Assembly: GCA_023228195.1 (NCBI GenBank)
Contig: JALOBR010000028.1
Location: 1-13,499, forward strand
Direction: 5' to 3'
Length of the DNA: 13,499 bases
Source: Candidatus Omnitrophota bacterium
GTDB taxonomy: Bacteria > Omnitrophota > Gorgyraeia > Duberdicusellales > 4484-171
Each line of letters starts with the position of its first letter. The first letter of the stretch is position 1. Both the position numbers and the translations under genes were made by a program. The notes below the pieces were generated by a model, which saw nothing but the letters and a program-made list of their open reading frames with translations, ran no database searches and was not told where the DNA came from. This document shows, piece by piece, positions 1-7,046 of this stretch.

Positions 1-3000
1 GCTAATGCCTTAAGGGCATTTTTCATGTCATACATTGTATCGGAAATCGCCGCCGCTTTTAAAACAAGCTTATTAAACTTTACACCCAGGCCGGTGTAGC
101 CGTTTTGAGTATCCATTGACCAGACTGCTAAATTTTTCATTTTTTTCTTCCTGATCAAATTTTTTAAAAACACATTATATTGTCCGAACCTGCAATTGCC
201 TCCGGTAGAAGGCATAAAATAAACATAAACATCGCCGTTGGCAGATTGTTCATTAAAATGCCTTATTAATCCTCCTGCAGTTAAAATAAGCGGCAGGCAT
301 TCTTTACATGTCGTATTCGCCCTGCCATATTTTAAAGAAATATCATCAGAGGGCAGCAGTGACACTGAATTTATACCTACGGACAGAAATGCAGCCGCAA
401 GCGCCTGGGGCCCGAGTTCACCCATTGCAGGTATCAACACTTTCACTCTTGGATCTTTTATCCTGAATCTTTCCCTGCCGGAAGAAGTAATCCATAATTT
501 TCTCCTGAAATTTATGCAACGCGCGGGTTTAAATTTTTCTTTTTTCTCTTCAAGGCCATGCGGCATGCTTCTAACGCCTTTCACTATATCCAAAAATGCT
601 TCAATCCTCGTATTGATTCCTGCGTCAGCAGTGTGGTTGTCAATTTCTAAAATAAGCATAGGCTTTTTACCCATAATATCCCTGACATTTCCTACGATAA
701 AAGAATCCGGTCCGCAACTAAAATTAGTAATAAAGGTAGCAAAAAGCTGCGGGTGTTTTTTTACAAAACGGCCGGCCTTAAGCAGCATTTGCCCTGTTGC
801 CCAATACATATGCCTGTCATCAGATTCGTTTTCGTAAGGCAGACAATCAAAAGGTATAACTATGACCCCGCGGGACGCGAACTTATCGGGTATAGCCATA
901 TTCGCCTCAAGTGCAAAAGCGTTATAGGCTCTGCCCAATAAAACCACGGCTATTTTATCAGGATGCTTTTTAAGCTCATCCAAACACTTTGCGCCCAAAC
1001 GTTTTGTTTCTTTAACAAATTCGCGCTGCTTCTTGCAGGCGAATTTATAAGCTTTCCTTGCAAGCTTTCTTTTAAAACCCATTTTTTTTGCCATAACCAA
1101 AAATTGGGTTCTTGCGCCCTTTAATCCTTTAGACAAATCAATCACAGGCGCTAGGATTTTATTCTTATCTACATCCTTAAACGAACTGCGCAGATAATAC
1201 GATTCCCCCTGTAAAATTACGCAGGTAGACTGCTGTTCTTTTCGCGTACGCTTGGCATTTTTCGATTTAAGCTCCAAAATTTGCGGTAGAAAAATATAGT
1301 CCGGCGAATGCTTCAATAGATCGGCAAACAAGCCATGCGCTATTTCTGCCGGATAGCAGAAAGACGCACCCTTTAGCTGCACGCCCTCATCACAGATATT
1401 ATTCGGAATTATAACTTTGCAGCCTAAAGAAGTAAAAAAATTGTAATATAACGGAAACAAATTGTGGGTAAGAAAGGATTTATTAATTCCTACGGTCTTA
1501 ACCGGCTTATGCATAAGCGAATCAGCGTGCTTGTTATCTTCGGATTTTTGTTTTGGCCTGCCCGCCCGGTTGAATAAATATTCCTGGCGCTTTTTAACTA
1601 AGTTTGCCTCCTCGCTATCAACTTTAAGGTCGTAACATAAATTGTAATATTTATTGCAGAGGCCGCCGAAAAGATGCACCTTGTTTAAAACCTCTATGCG
1701 CGCGATATCGCATTTTCTGTCGCACTTCTCAATGCCGCCATTACATTTAAAAAACCCCTTATGAGAAACTTTTCTGTTCATAAGCTCTGTAAGATCGAAA
1801 TTCTTCTCTTTCAGTATACCGATCTTAAGTTTATTTTTTACTTCCAAAGCAACTCCGAACGCTCCCATTAATCCCGGGTCAGGAGGAACAACAATATTTT
1901 TTCCAAGAATAGATGCAAAAGCCAAAGGAACCGCTTTGTTATAGCAAACACCGCCCTGCATGAAAACTTTATTGCCTACGATTCTGTTTCCCTTAACTCT
2001 GTTATTGTAATTAACGCATATGGAGTAAACCAGGCCCGCTATTATATCTTCTTTTTTAAGCCCGTCCTGGCAGGCAGCCTTGATGTCGCTGCTTATAAAT
2101 GCCGCGCATTGGTCGTTAAAATTAGGCGGGTTATTGCCTTTTAACGCGTATTGCTCGATATCGTTTAAACCTACGCCTAAAGTTTCCTTACAGGACTCTT
2201 CAAGAAAAGAACCTGTTCCGGCAGAACAGGCCTCATTCATAGCGTAATCCGAAGAAACTCCGTTAGTAACGTAAGTATACTTTGCATCCTGTCCGCCTAT
2301 TTCAAAAATCGTATCAACCTCAGGATCAAAATATACAGCCGCTCTTGAGTGCGCGATGATTTCATTAACTATAGCGTCAGAAGCAGCGTGCAAAGCAACT
2401 ATCTGCCTTCCGGAACCCGTTACGCCTAATCCTATAATTTTTATTTTTTTTTCGATATTGCCGGCCAACGCCTTGTAGCAACTAAGCGCTGCTTCAATCG
2501 GGTTGCCGTTTGTCCTTAAGTAAATAGAATCCAGCACGGCATTATCTCTTTCTCTTAACATTATTGCTTTGGTAGTAGTTGAGCCGACATCTAAACCTAA
2601 TACGCAAACATCTCCTTCGCTGTAAGCCTGTCTTTGCCAGTCTGCCTTGTAATCAACCAAATGAGAAGCCTCATAAAGAGGCGGCAGAGTATTAGCTTTT
2701 AGTTGAAAGGCTCTATTTTTAAACAAACCTGACTCCGGGCTTATTACTTTATTTTTTAGCGCCCAGAGAGCTGCGCCAAGAGCTTCAAAATAATGAGCTT
2801 CTTCAGGAACGCAAACGTTTTTTATATCAGCCTTTAAAAAATTTACTACGTGCGGGTTTAAAGCAACGGCACCCATTAACATAATATTGTTTTTGGGCAC
2901 ATTAACCAAAAGTTCCAAAACTTTTCTAGCCATCATTTCAGAAAGTCCGGCTAGAATATCGCTTATGTCCTGGCCTTTGTTTAAAGCATGCGTGCAATCG

Positions 3001-3509
3001 CTCTTACAAAAAACAGAACATCTGCTGGAAAGCCTGTATATTTTATCTTTACTGGTTAACTTTATTGCATCGTCAAGCGATATGTTCATCCTATGCAATT
3101 GCTGCATAAAAAATTCGCCAGTACCGGAACCGCACTTATTAAGCGTCCTCACAGAAGAAATATGGCCTTGCTTGTTTAAAAGATAAGCTATAAAAACTTC
3201 AGCGCCCATACTAACAACAGCATCAAATTTATCTTTATCCTTGTTAACAAAAGCAAAGGCTCCCTCAACGGCTTCCGGCTCTGAAATCCAGGGTAAATTT
3301 ATTGAATCTTTGATTTTTCTTCCTGTAATTGCAATATGCTTATAGCCGGATTGTTTTATCTTGTTTAATTCCTGTTCCAAATGGCCCAGAATATTACCTT
3401 CATGCGATATCTGAAAGGTTTTTGCGACATGGGGCTTGCCTCCAAGAAGACAGAGCTCGACAAAGGTAAGATTGGCTGCGCCTACGCATATTCCGTAAGA
3501 TTTAAGCAT
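1..3509 (-). CDS. Giant 2-hydroxyacyl-CoA dehydratase activase-type protein (two BcrAD/BadFG domains plus DUF2229), C-terminus cut by window edge
   Basis: Reading the reverse strand from ATG at 3509 gives one uninterrupted frame of 1169 codons running off the left edge. An in-frame TAA 9 bases upstream fixes this as the earliest start; I see no Shine-Dalgarno. Residues 1-290 form a first ASKHA ATPase domain with a degenerate phosphate loop (GICVGAANLT), C126 in NKCGSGTG and C164 in RCSVFCKSD. Residues 303-600 form a second, canonical domain: LGLDVGSTTTKA (D307), GGQDAK near 403, C428 in CSAGTG and C468 in DQCAAFISSD. In HgdC-type activators these cysteines bridge a [4Fe-4S] cluster between monomers and ATP drives electrons into a dehydratase. 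From about 660 the sequence resembles DUF2229 and then an HgdB-like part (CKECLP, GGNCRFGQY). Family members are usually about 1400 residues, so roughly 200-250 are missing. Substrate unknown. No separate dehydratase subunit gene is in the window. Confidence 0.9.
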   Translation of the reverse strand, partial: MLKSYGICVGAANLTFVELCLLGGKPHVAKTFQISHEGNILGHLEQELNKIKQSGYKHIAITGRKIKDSINLPWISEPEAVEGAFAFVNKDKDKFDAVVSMGAEVFIAYLLNKQGHISSVRTLNKCGSGTGEFFMQQLHRMNISLDDAIKLTSKDKIYRLSSRCSVFCKSDCTHALNKGQDISDILAGLSEMMARKVLELLVNVPKNNIMLMGAVALNPHVVNFLKADIKNVCVPEEAHYFEALGAALWALKNKVISPESGLFKNRAFQLKANTLPPLYEASHLVDYKADWQRQAYSEGDVCVLGLDVGSTTTKAIMLRERDNAVLDSIYLRTNGNPIEAALSCYKALAGNIEKKIKIIGLGVTGSGRQIVALHAASDAIVNEIIAHSRAAVYFDPEVDTIFEIGGQDAKYTYVTNGVSSDYAMNEACSAGTGSFLEESCKETLGVGLNDIEQYALKGNNPPNFNDQCAAFISSDIKAACQDGLKKEDIIAGLVYSICVNYNNRVKGNRIVGNKVFMQGGVCYNKAVPLAFASILGKNIVVPPDPGLMGAFGVALEVKNKLKIGILKEKNFDLTELMNRKVSHKGFFKCNGGIEKCDRKCDIARIEVLNKVHLFGGLCNKYYNLCYDLKVDSEEANLVKKRQEYLFNRAGRPKQKSEDNKHADSLMHKPVKTVGINKSFLTHNLFPLYYNFFTSLGCKVIIPNNICDEGVQLKGASFCYPAEIAHGLFADLLKHSPDYIFLPQILELKSKNAKRTRKEQQSTCVILQGESYYLRSSFKDVDKNKILAPVIDLSKGLKGARTQFLVMAKKMGFKRKLARKAYKFACKKQREFVKETKRLGAKCLDELKKHPDKIAVVLLGRAYNAFALEANMAIPDKFASRGVIVIPFDCLPYENESDDRHMYWATGQMLLKAGRFVKKHPQLFATFITNFSCGPDSFIVGNVRDIMGKKPMLILEIDNHTADAGINTRIEAFLDIVKGVRSMPHGLEEKKEKFKPARCINFRRKLWITSSGRERFRIKDPRVKVLIPAMGELGPQALAAAFLSVGINSVSLLPSDDISLKYGRANTTCKECLPLILTAGGLIRHFNEQSANGDVYVYFMPSTGGNCRFGQYNVFLKNLIRKKKMKNLAVWSMDTQNGYTGLGVKFNKLVLKAAAISDTMYDMKNALKAL

Positions 3510-3518
3510 ATTTTTTTA

Positions 3519-3603
3519 CACAGATTACACAGATTTTAAAACGGCTGATCACAGGTGATTTTATCTGCGACCATCTGCGATCTTAAATCCGTAATCATCT
3601 GTG
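3519..3603. repeat. Imperfect fold-back repeat of CAGATTAC / ATCTGYGAT-type units
   Basis: The left arm (3519-3538, beginning CACAGATTACACAG) and the right arm (3584-3603, ending GTAATCATCTGTG) are imperfect inverted copies, allowing a two-base gap. Between them ATCTGCGA occurs twice (about 3563 and 3573), with GATCACAGGTGAT nearby. A further CAGATTAC sits at 3612-3619. Short dispersed elements of this look are known from many unrelated bacterial genomes; that comparison is from memory. It lies in the leader of the activase gene and ends about 10 bases before its start codon. Confidence 0.6.
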
Positions 3604-3636
3604 CCTTCACCCAGATTACTTAACAAGCGAAAGCTC

Positions 3637-3664
3637 ATTATAACTTTTTGCTAATCCCAGTCAA
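3637..3664 (-). promoter_or_regulatory. Sigma70-type promoter for the activase gene
   Basis: On the reverse strand TTGACT (3664-3659) is followed by a 16-base spacer and a perfect TATAAT (3642-3637). Transcription would start near 3630 and give a leader of about 120 bases that contains the fold-back repeat. This is the best promoter-like match I found in the window. Confidence 0.65.
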
Positions 3665-3695
3665 GCTAACTTTAAATGAAGTTTTCTCGTTTTTA

Positions 3696-3709
3696 ATCCG
3701 CCGGCGGAT
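3696..3709. repeat. Perfect 14-base palindrome ATCCGCCGGCGGAT
   Basis: The sequence ATCCGCCGGCGGAT is its own reverse complement and stands out as GC-rich in an AT-rich gap. No T-tract follows on either strand, so it does not look like an intrinsic terminator. It could be a dispersed palindromic repeat or a protein-binding site. It lies about 32 bases upstream of the -35 box of the activase promoter and 56 bases past the end of the radical SAM gene. Confidence 0.6.
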
Positions 3710-3765
3710 ATAAACAGCTAGTTACAAATTAAGATTATTAATAATTAGTTAATATAAAAAAATAA

Positions 3766-4662
3766 CTATAAAAATCTTAAATTTTCAATTACTGCCGCAA
3801 TCTTAAACTCTTGAAGCACAAAACTCTCTACTGCGGGGCTACAGCCGCATCGGCTGCAAACCGATTCGTCATATATTCCCTTTCGACAACAACATAATCC
3901 TACCTGCCCCTGGTTAACCGTAATGCTTGACCAAACGGGCCGTTTCCATTTATTATTCTTTAAATATTTTAAACCATCAAAAGTATTAACCACCCTGAAT
4001 GGATGTTTGCTTTTAATTTTCATCAATTTTTCTATCATTACGTTTCTTTGTTCTTTGCCTAGAATCAAACTATTATCCGAACCTAAATAAGGCGTGAAAA
4101 TATGAAAAAAAATCCCTTTTATATTTTTAATCTTAAAAATTTGCGCGGCCGATTGTTCAAAAGTTTTGAAATTTAATGCGCTAATAGTAAAATTAATATA
4201 GATACCTTTATGGCCACTTTTTTTAAGATTATCCAAAACACAGGTATAAACATTGCCCCGAATAGTATTATGTTCGGCAGCTTCTCCGTCCAGGCTTACC
4301 CATAAATAATCTGCTTTCGACTCCAATTGGAATGTTCCGTTGGTGCATACAACAATTCTGAAAAAACCAAGTGCTTTTGCGAATTTAACAATACTATCCA
4401 AATTGTATTTTGCGTCGTTCCAGAGAAATGGTTCACCCCCAGTGATTACAAGCATCCTTGAACCTTTTCGATAAAGCATTTCGATGCCGGAAGCGACCGC
4501 CACATAAGACTGTTTCTGATATCCCAAATGGGCGACAGAACAATGGACGCAATTAAGATTACATTCATCGGTAATGATGATAGATGAATTTAAAGGGACT
4601 TTTTCTCCTTTAAATCTACAGCGATAAAACCAATTCAAATAAAACAGTAACTTTTTCAGCAT
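3766..4662 (-). CDS. Radical SAM protein, MoaA/SPASM-like, substrate unknown
   Basis: This 298-residue protein has the radical SAM cluster motif CNLNCVHC (C34, C38, C41), preceded by ITDE as in MoaA/PqqE/SPASM relatives, and the SAM-binding GGEP at 75-78. A later stretch (YLWVSLDGEAAEHN) matches the SLDG strand of this fold. The C-terminus has six cysteines (C257, C258, C259, C269, C272, C274), suggesting an auxiliary iron-sulfur cluster of SPASM or half-SPASM type. Its ATG directly follows the TAA of the upstream HemW-like gene, with no gap and no Shine-Dalgarno, so translation is probably coupled. Members of this group modify peptides, cofactors, lipids or sugars. No precursor peptide gene is visible nearby, so I assign no substrate. 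Confidence 0.85.
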   Translation of the reverse strand: MLKKLLFYLNWFYRCRFKGEKVPLNSSIIITDECNLNCVHCSVAHLGYQKQSYVAVASGIEMLYRKGSRMLVITGGEPFLWNDAKYNLDSIVKFAKALGFFRIVVCTNGTFQLESKADYLWVSLDGEAAEHNTIRGNVYTCVLDNLKKSGHKGIYINFTISALNFKTFEQSAAQIFKIKNIKGIFFHIFTPYLGSDNSLILGKEQRNVMIEKLMKIKSKHPFRVVNTFDGLKYLKNNKWKRPVWSSITVNQGQVGLCCCRKGIYDESVCSRCGCSPAVESFVLQEFKIAAVIENLRFL

Positions 4663-5940
4663 TTAGATTGATATTTTTGACGGCCAGCTTTCCTTTTGGC
4701 ATTTCGTCCAAATCGTATTAACATAATTTAAGGCAAAATAGTTTTGAAATAAGTGTACCCAAAAAGCACCACGCTTGCTTAAAGACATAATATTATCATT
4801 TCGGTTTTCGAAAAAACCTAATGCTTTAAAGAGCCTTAGTTCATTCCCGAAGTCGCCAAACAACGGTTGCCCGAAACTTTCTTTGTATTTAGCTATCGGT
4901 ATCTTAGTATCATAAAATCGCCAGTATAGCCAAAATAACCTTTCCAGTTTTTTGCTTACTTCCATCTTCAAGGCTACGGGAATTCTACTTTTGGCAGTGC
5001 TGATATATTCTGGAACAGAAAAAGTATTAAAATAAAAACCGGTTCCGGTGTAAGAAGCAGCCCCCGCGCCGAAGCCTATATAGTAATCTCTTGTGACCGA
5101 TGAATATTTGTAGTTTTGATTTTGGCTAAATGACCATACCGATGATTGGCAATACCCTTTCCGTGTGAAAAAATCAACAATAGCATAGTACATTTTTTGT
5201 CTGATTTTCCAGTTCGGCATTTTAACTTCTTTTATTTTTAAAAATTGGCCTACTTTACTATACGGAAACGTAAACAGCTGATAGCAGGTAACCTGCTCGG
5301 GATAGAATAAAACGGTTTGTTCCAAATCTTCAAGCAATTCATCAAGTGTCTGTTCAGGATAAGCAAATATCAAATCAATATTGGCAATCTTGAAATCTTT
5401 ATTGCGCAACAGGGAAACCGCTTCTTTTGTCATTGCCGCATCGTGGTTTCTACCTAAAAAAGATAAATATTTCTGCCGAAAACTCTGAACGCCGAGGCTT
5501 AGGTAGGTAGCGCCTATTTTCTTCATTTCTTTAATTTTATTTTCGTTAAAGTCGCTCGGTGTAGTTTCGACTGCCACAGGCCCGTTTAGAACAAAACAAT
5601 TGTGGATTTCGTCTATTACCTTCTTTAGGCCAGGCATTAAAAGAGTTGGCGTACCTCCGCCGATATAGAGTGAATCAAATTTTTGCCTTCCTATTTTCTC
5701 AACAACCAGCTTAATTTCTTTGCAGATGGCATCAACATACTCTTTAGCCAGGGTTTCGTCAAAAAACATTTTATTATATGGACAATAAGGACAAAGACTG
5801 CGGCAAAATGGGATATGGATATAAAGACCGAATTCTTTTTTTGGATTTAAAATAAAATCACTTTCTATACATTGATTAAAAACGAAGGTATCGGTTTTAT
5901 CTGAGAATAATTTACGGATACTTTTAGTTATAATTTTCAT
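4663..5940 (-). CDS. HemW/HemN-like radical SAM protein
   Basis: The protein has 425 residues from ATG at 5940. A longer frame from a GTG at 6009 would add 23 residues, but those (VTRPGYYGRLYC...) come from the spacer sequence and have no family resemblance. Key motifs are YIHIPFC followed by the cluster cysteines C46, C50 and C53 (CRSLCPYC), GGGTPT at 94-99, the SLGVQSF segment and FGAGAASY. The C-terminal 90 residues look like the HemN_C winged-helix region (LSKRGAFWVHLF). HemN proper has a fourth cysteine (CX3CX2CXC), absent here, so this is not an obvious coproporphyrinogen dehydrogenase. HemW heme chaperones and class C radical SAM methyltransferases share this architecture. It is paired with a second radical SAM gene, which argues for a joint modification pathway. 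The start codon has no strong ribosome binding site. Confidence 0.85.
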   Translation of the reverse strand: MKIITKSIRKLFSDKTDTFVFNQCIESDFILNPKKEFGLYIHIPFCRSLCPYCPYNKMFFDETLAKEYVDAICKEIKLVVEKIGRQKFDSLYIGGGTPTLLMPGLKKVIDEIHNCFVLNGPVAVETTPSDFNENKIKEMKKIGATYLSLGVQSFRQKYLSFLGRNHDAAMTKEAVSLLRNKDFKIANIDLIFAYPEQTLDELLEDLEQTVLFYPEQVTCYQLFTFPYSKVGQFLKIKEVKMPNWKIRQKMYYAIVDFFTRKGYCQSSVWSFSQNQNYKYSSVTRDYYIGFGAGAASYTGTGFYFNTFSVPEYISTAKSRIPVALKMEVSKKLERLFWLYWRFYDTKIPIAKYKESFGQPLFGDFGNELRLFKALGFFENRNDNIMSLSKRGAFWVHLFQNYFALNYVNTIWTKCQKESWPSKISI

Positions 5941-6028
5941 AAAGTAAAAAATTTTCCATTTTTTAAATTTGAAACAATAAAGCCTTCCATAATACCCCGG
6001 CCTAGTCACCGGACTGCCCTGCTGGGTT

Positions 6029-6050
6029 AAAAAGGCGGGGATTTACCGCC
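6029..6050 (-). terminator. Putative intrinsic terminator of the lipid operon
   Basis: On the reverse strand GGCGG (6050-6046) and CCGCC (6038-6034) form a five-pair GC stem with a seven-base loop, followed directly by five T residues (6033-6029). It lies 105 bases past the methyltransferase stop codon and before the HemW-like start. The stem is short, so termination may be partial. Confidence 0.45.
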
Positions 6051-6069
6051 GCGAGGATTAAAACCGGAT

Positions 6070-6098
6070 ATTTGAGAATTGCGATATTGGCTTGACAA
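6070..6098 (-). promoter_or_regulatory. Weak candidate promoter upstream of the radical SAM pair
   Basis: On the reverse strand TTGTCA (6098-6093) is followed by a 17-base spacer and TCAAAT (6075-6070). The -35 matches five of six consensus bases and the -10 four of six. The terminator-like hairpin lies just downstream, so either this promoter is not used or the hairpin acts as an attenuator. Confidence 0.2.
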
Positions 6099-6154
6099 AA
6101 CCCACCCGAAAGCACAGCGTACTGGCTTGCCTGGATATAGACCTAACTATTCAG

Positions 6155-7015
6155 CTATTGTTTTTGAAACAAATTTACGGAAAAGATGCTATAAGTATCC
6201 AGAAGCGTCTTTACATGTTTAAACCCTGCGGCAGCAGCCCATGACTTAACCTCATTATCGGACCTTAGCCTCATCACCCAGAACTCTTTCCGGCGGTTTG
6301 GCAAAGTGCGCGCGATAAGCTCAAGCTGCGGATGATACGGTTGATTTGTAAAAACGAAATAATCTCCGCTGTTTAAAGCGGTAAATATATTACCCATTGA
6401 TTTTTTTATTATTTCATCATTAGTAAATAACTCATACAGGCCGGAAACAACTATAACATTGGGCTTAGGGTTGGCATTCTTTAAAATTTCAGGGCTAAAA
6501 GCATCTGCTTTCTCGTATTTTATCCCCTCTATTCCAAGCCGGCTGCACAGCTTACGCCCCAGGTTTAACCCCTCCTCATCCATATCGCGACAAAGTATTT
6601 TAAGGTCGTATCTTGGGTGCTCCTGCTTAATTTCAATAAGATATCTGCATGGCCCGCTTGCAACATCCATGATTACCGTGCCTTTGTTGATTTTACGATT
6701 GCTCTCGATAACTTCTCTCAAAATTCCTTTTAAATGGACTTTCCTTTGTCTTATGCCTGCCCAACCAGGGCCGTCTAAATACGCTTTATCGATTAGCTTT
6801 CCGATAAAAAATAGTCCCTCTGGTTTATTTTCATAAACATAATCAAGCATGGTTCCGGAATCAAAACCATACCTGAATCCTATCCTCACACCATTGCTTA
6901 AACGGCCTACAGTGTTTAGAAAAAACCTGACCAGCCCCCACTTAAACCACTTGTAGGAAAAAATTATCAACGGCTTTGAAAGCTCCTCATATCTGGGAAG
7001 TTTTTTCCCATTCAT
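6155..7015 (-). CDS. Class I SAM-dependent methyltransferase, YnbC C-terminal type (Methyltransf_20-like)
   Basis: The protein has 286 residues from ATG at 7015, chosen because AGGGGG sits five bases upstream; an earlier frame start at 7081 would overlap the preceding gene. Motif I is VIMDVASGPCRYL at 114-126, and an acidic motif II candidate is D144/D146 (CRDMDEE). The later block NQPYHPQLELIARTL at 224-238 and the following FWVMRLRS strongly recall the methyltransferase half of E. coli YnbC, which Pfam calls Methyltransf_20 (from memory). In YnbC this domain is fused to an alpha/beta hydrolase; here it stands alone. It is the last gene of the operon, 31 bases after the CDP-diglyceride synthase-like gene, so a lipid or lipid headgroup is the likely methyl acceptor. 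That is inference from context. Confidence 0.85.
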   Translation of the reverse strand: MNGKKLPRYEELSKPLIIFSYKWFKWGLVRFFLNTVGRLSNGVRIGFRYGFDSGTMLDYVYENKPEGLFFIGKLIDKAYLDGPGWAGIRQRKVHLKGILREVIESNRKINKGTVIMDVASGPCRYLIEIKQEHPRYDLKILCRDMDEEGLNLGRKLCSRLGIEGIKYEKADAFSPEILKNANPKPNVIVVSGLYELFTNDEIIKKSMGNIFTALNSGDYFVFTNQPYHPQLELIARTLPNRRKEFWVMRLRSDNEVKSWAAAAGFKHVKTLLDTYSIFSVNLFQKQ

Positions 7016-7020
7016 AACTG

Positions 7021-7026
7021 CCCCCT
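7021..7026 (-). promoter_or_regulatory. Ribosome binding site fixing the methyltransferase start
   Basis: AGGGGG on the reverse strand is separated from ATG 7015 by five bases (CAGTT). This supports that start over the ATG at 7081, which has no such site and lies inside the preceding gene. Confidence 0.7.
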
Positions 7027-7046
7027 TTTTTTTATTGCAACAAAAT

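Larger units (their letters stand above)
3510..3765. other. Intergenic region between the radical SAM pair and the activase
   Basis: This 256-base gap separates two minus-strand transcription units. From right to left it holds an AT-rich stretch just past the radical SAM stop codon, the 14-base palindrome, the activase promoter, and the fold-back repeat. I see no convincing intrinsic terminator for the radical SAM genes, no tRNA-like fold and no credible small gene. Confidence 0.7.

Noticed and set aside
238..837. A plus-strand frame of 199 codons
   Set aside because: It is antisense to a continuous activase frame with clear family motifs and has no recognisable domain of its own.
2887..3186. 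A plus-strand frame of 99 codons
   Set aside because: It lies antisense to the cysteine-motif region of the first activase domain; the sense strand explains the sequence fully.
3519..3619. A CRISPR-like array from the repeated CAGATTAC/ATCTGCGA units
   Set aside because: Units are only 8-10 bases, irregularly spaced and partly inverted; there are no spacers of uniform length and no cas genes.
4663..6009. HemW-like protein starting at GTG 6009
   Set aside because: The extra 23 residues have no family character and are translated from spacer sequence next to the terminator-like hairpin; ATG 5940 is the more natural start.
6089..6129. Short direct repeats GGCTTG (6089-6094 and 6124-6129) as possible insertion-site duplications
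   Set aside because: Six-base matches 35 bases apart are expected by chance, and no mobile element lies between them.
6459..6836. A plus-strand frame of 125 codons
   Set aside because: It is antisense to the methyltransferase core, including motif I, and resembles nothing known to me.
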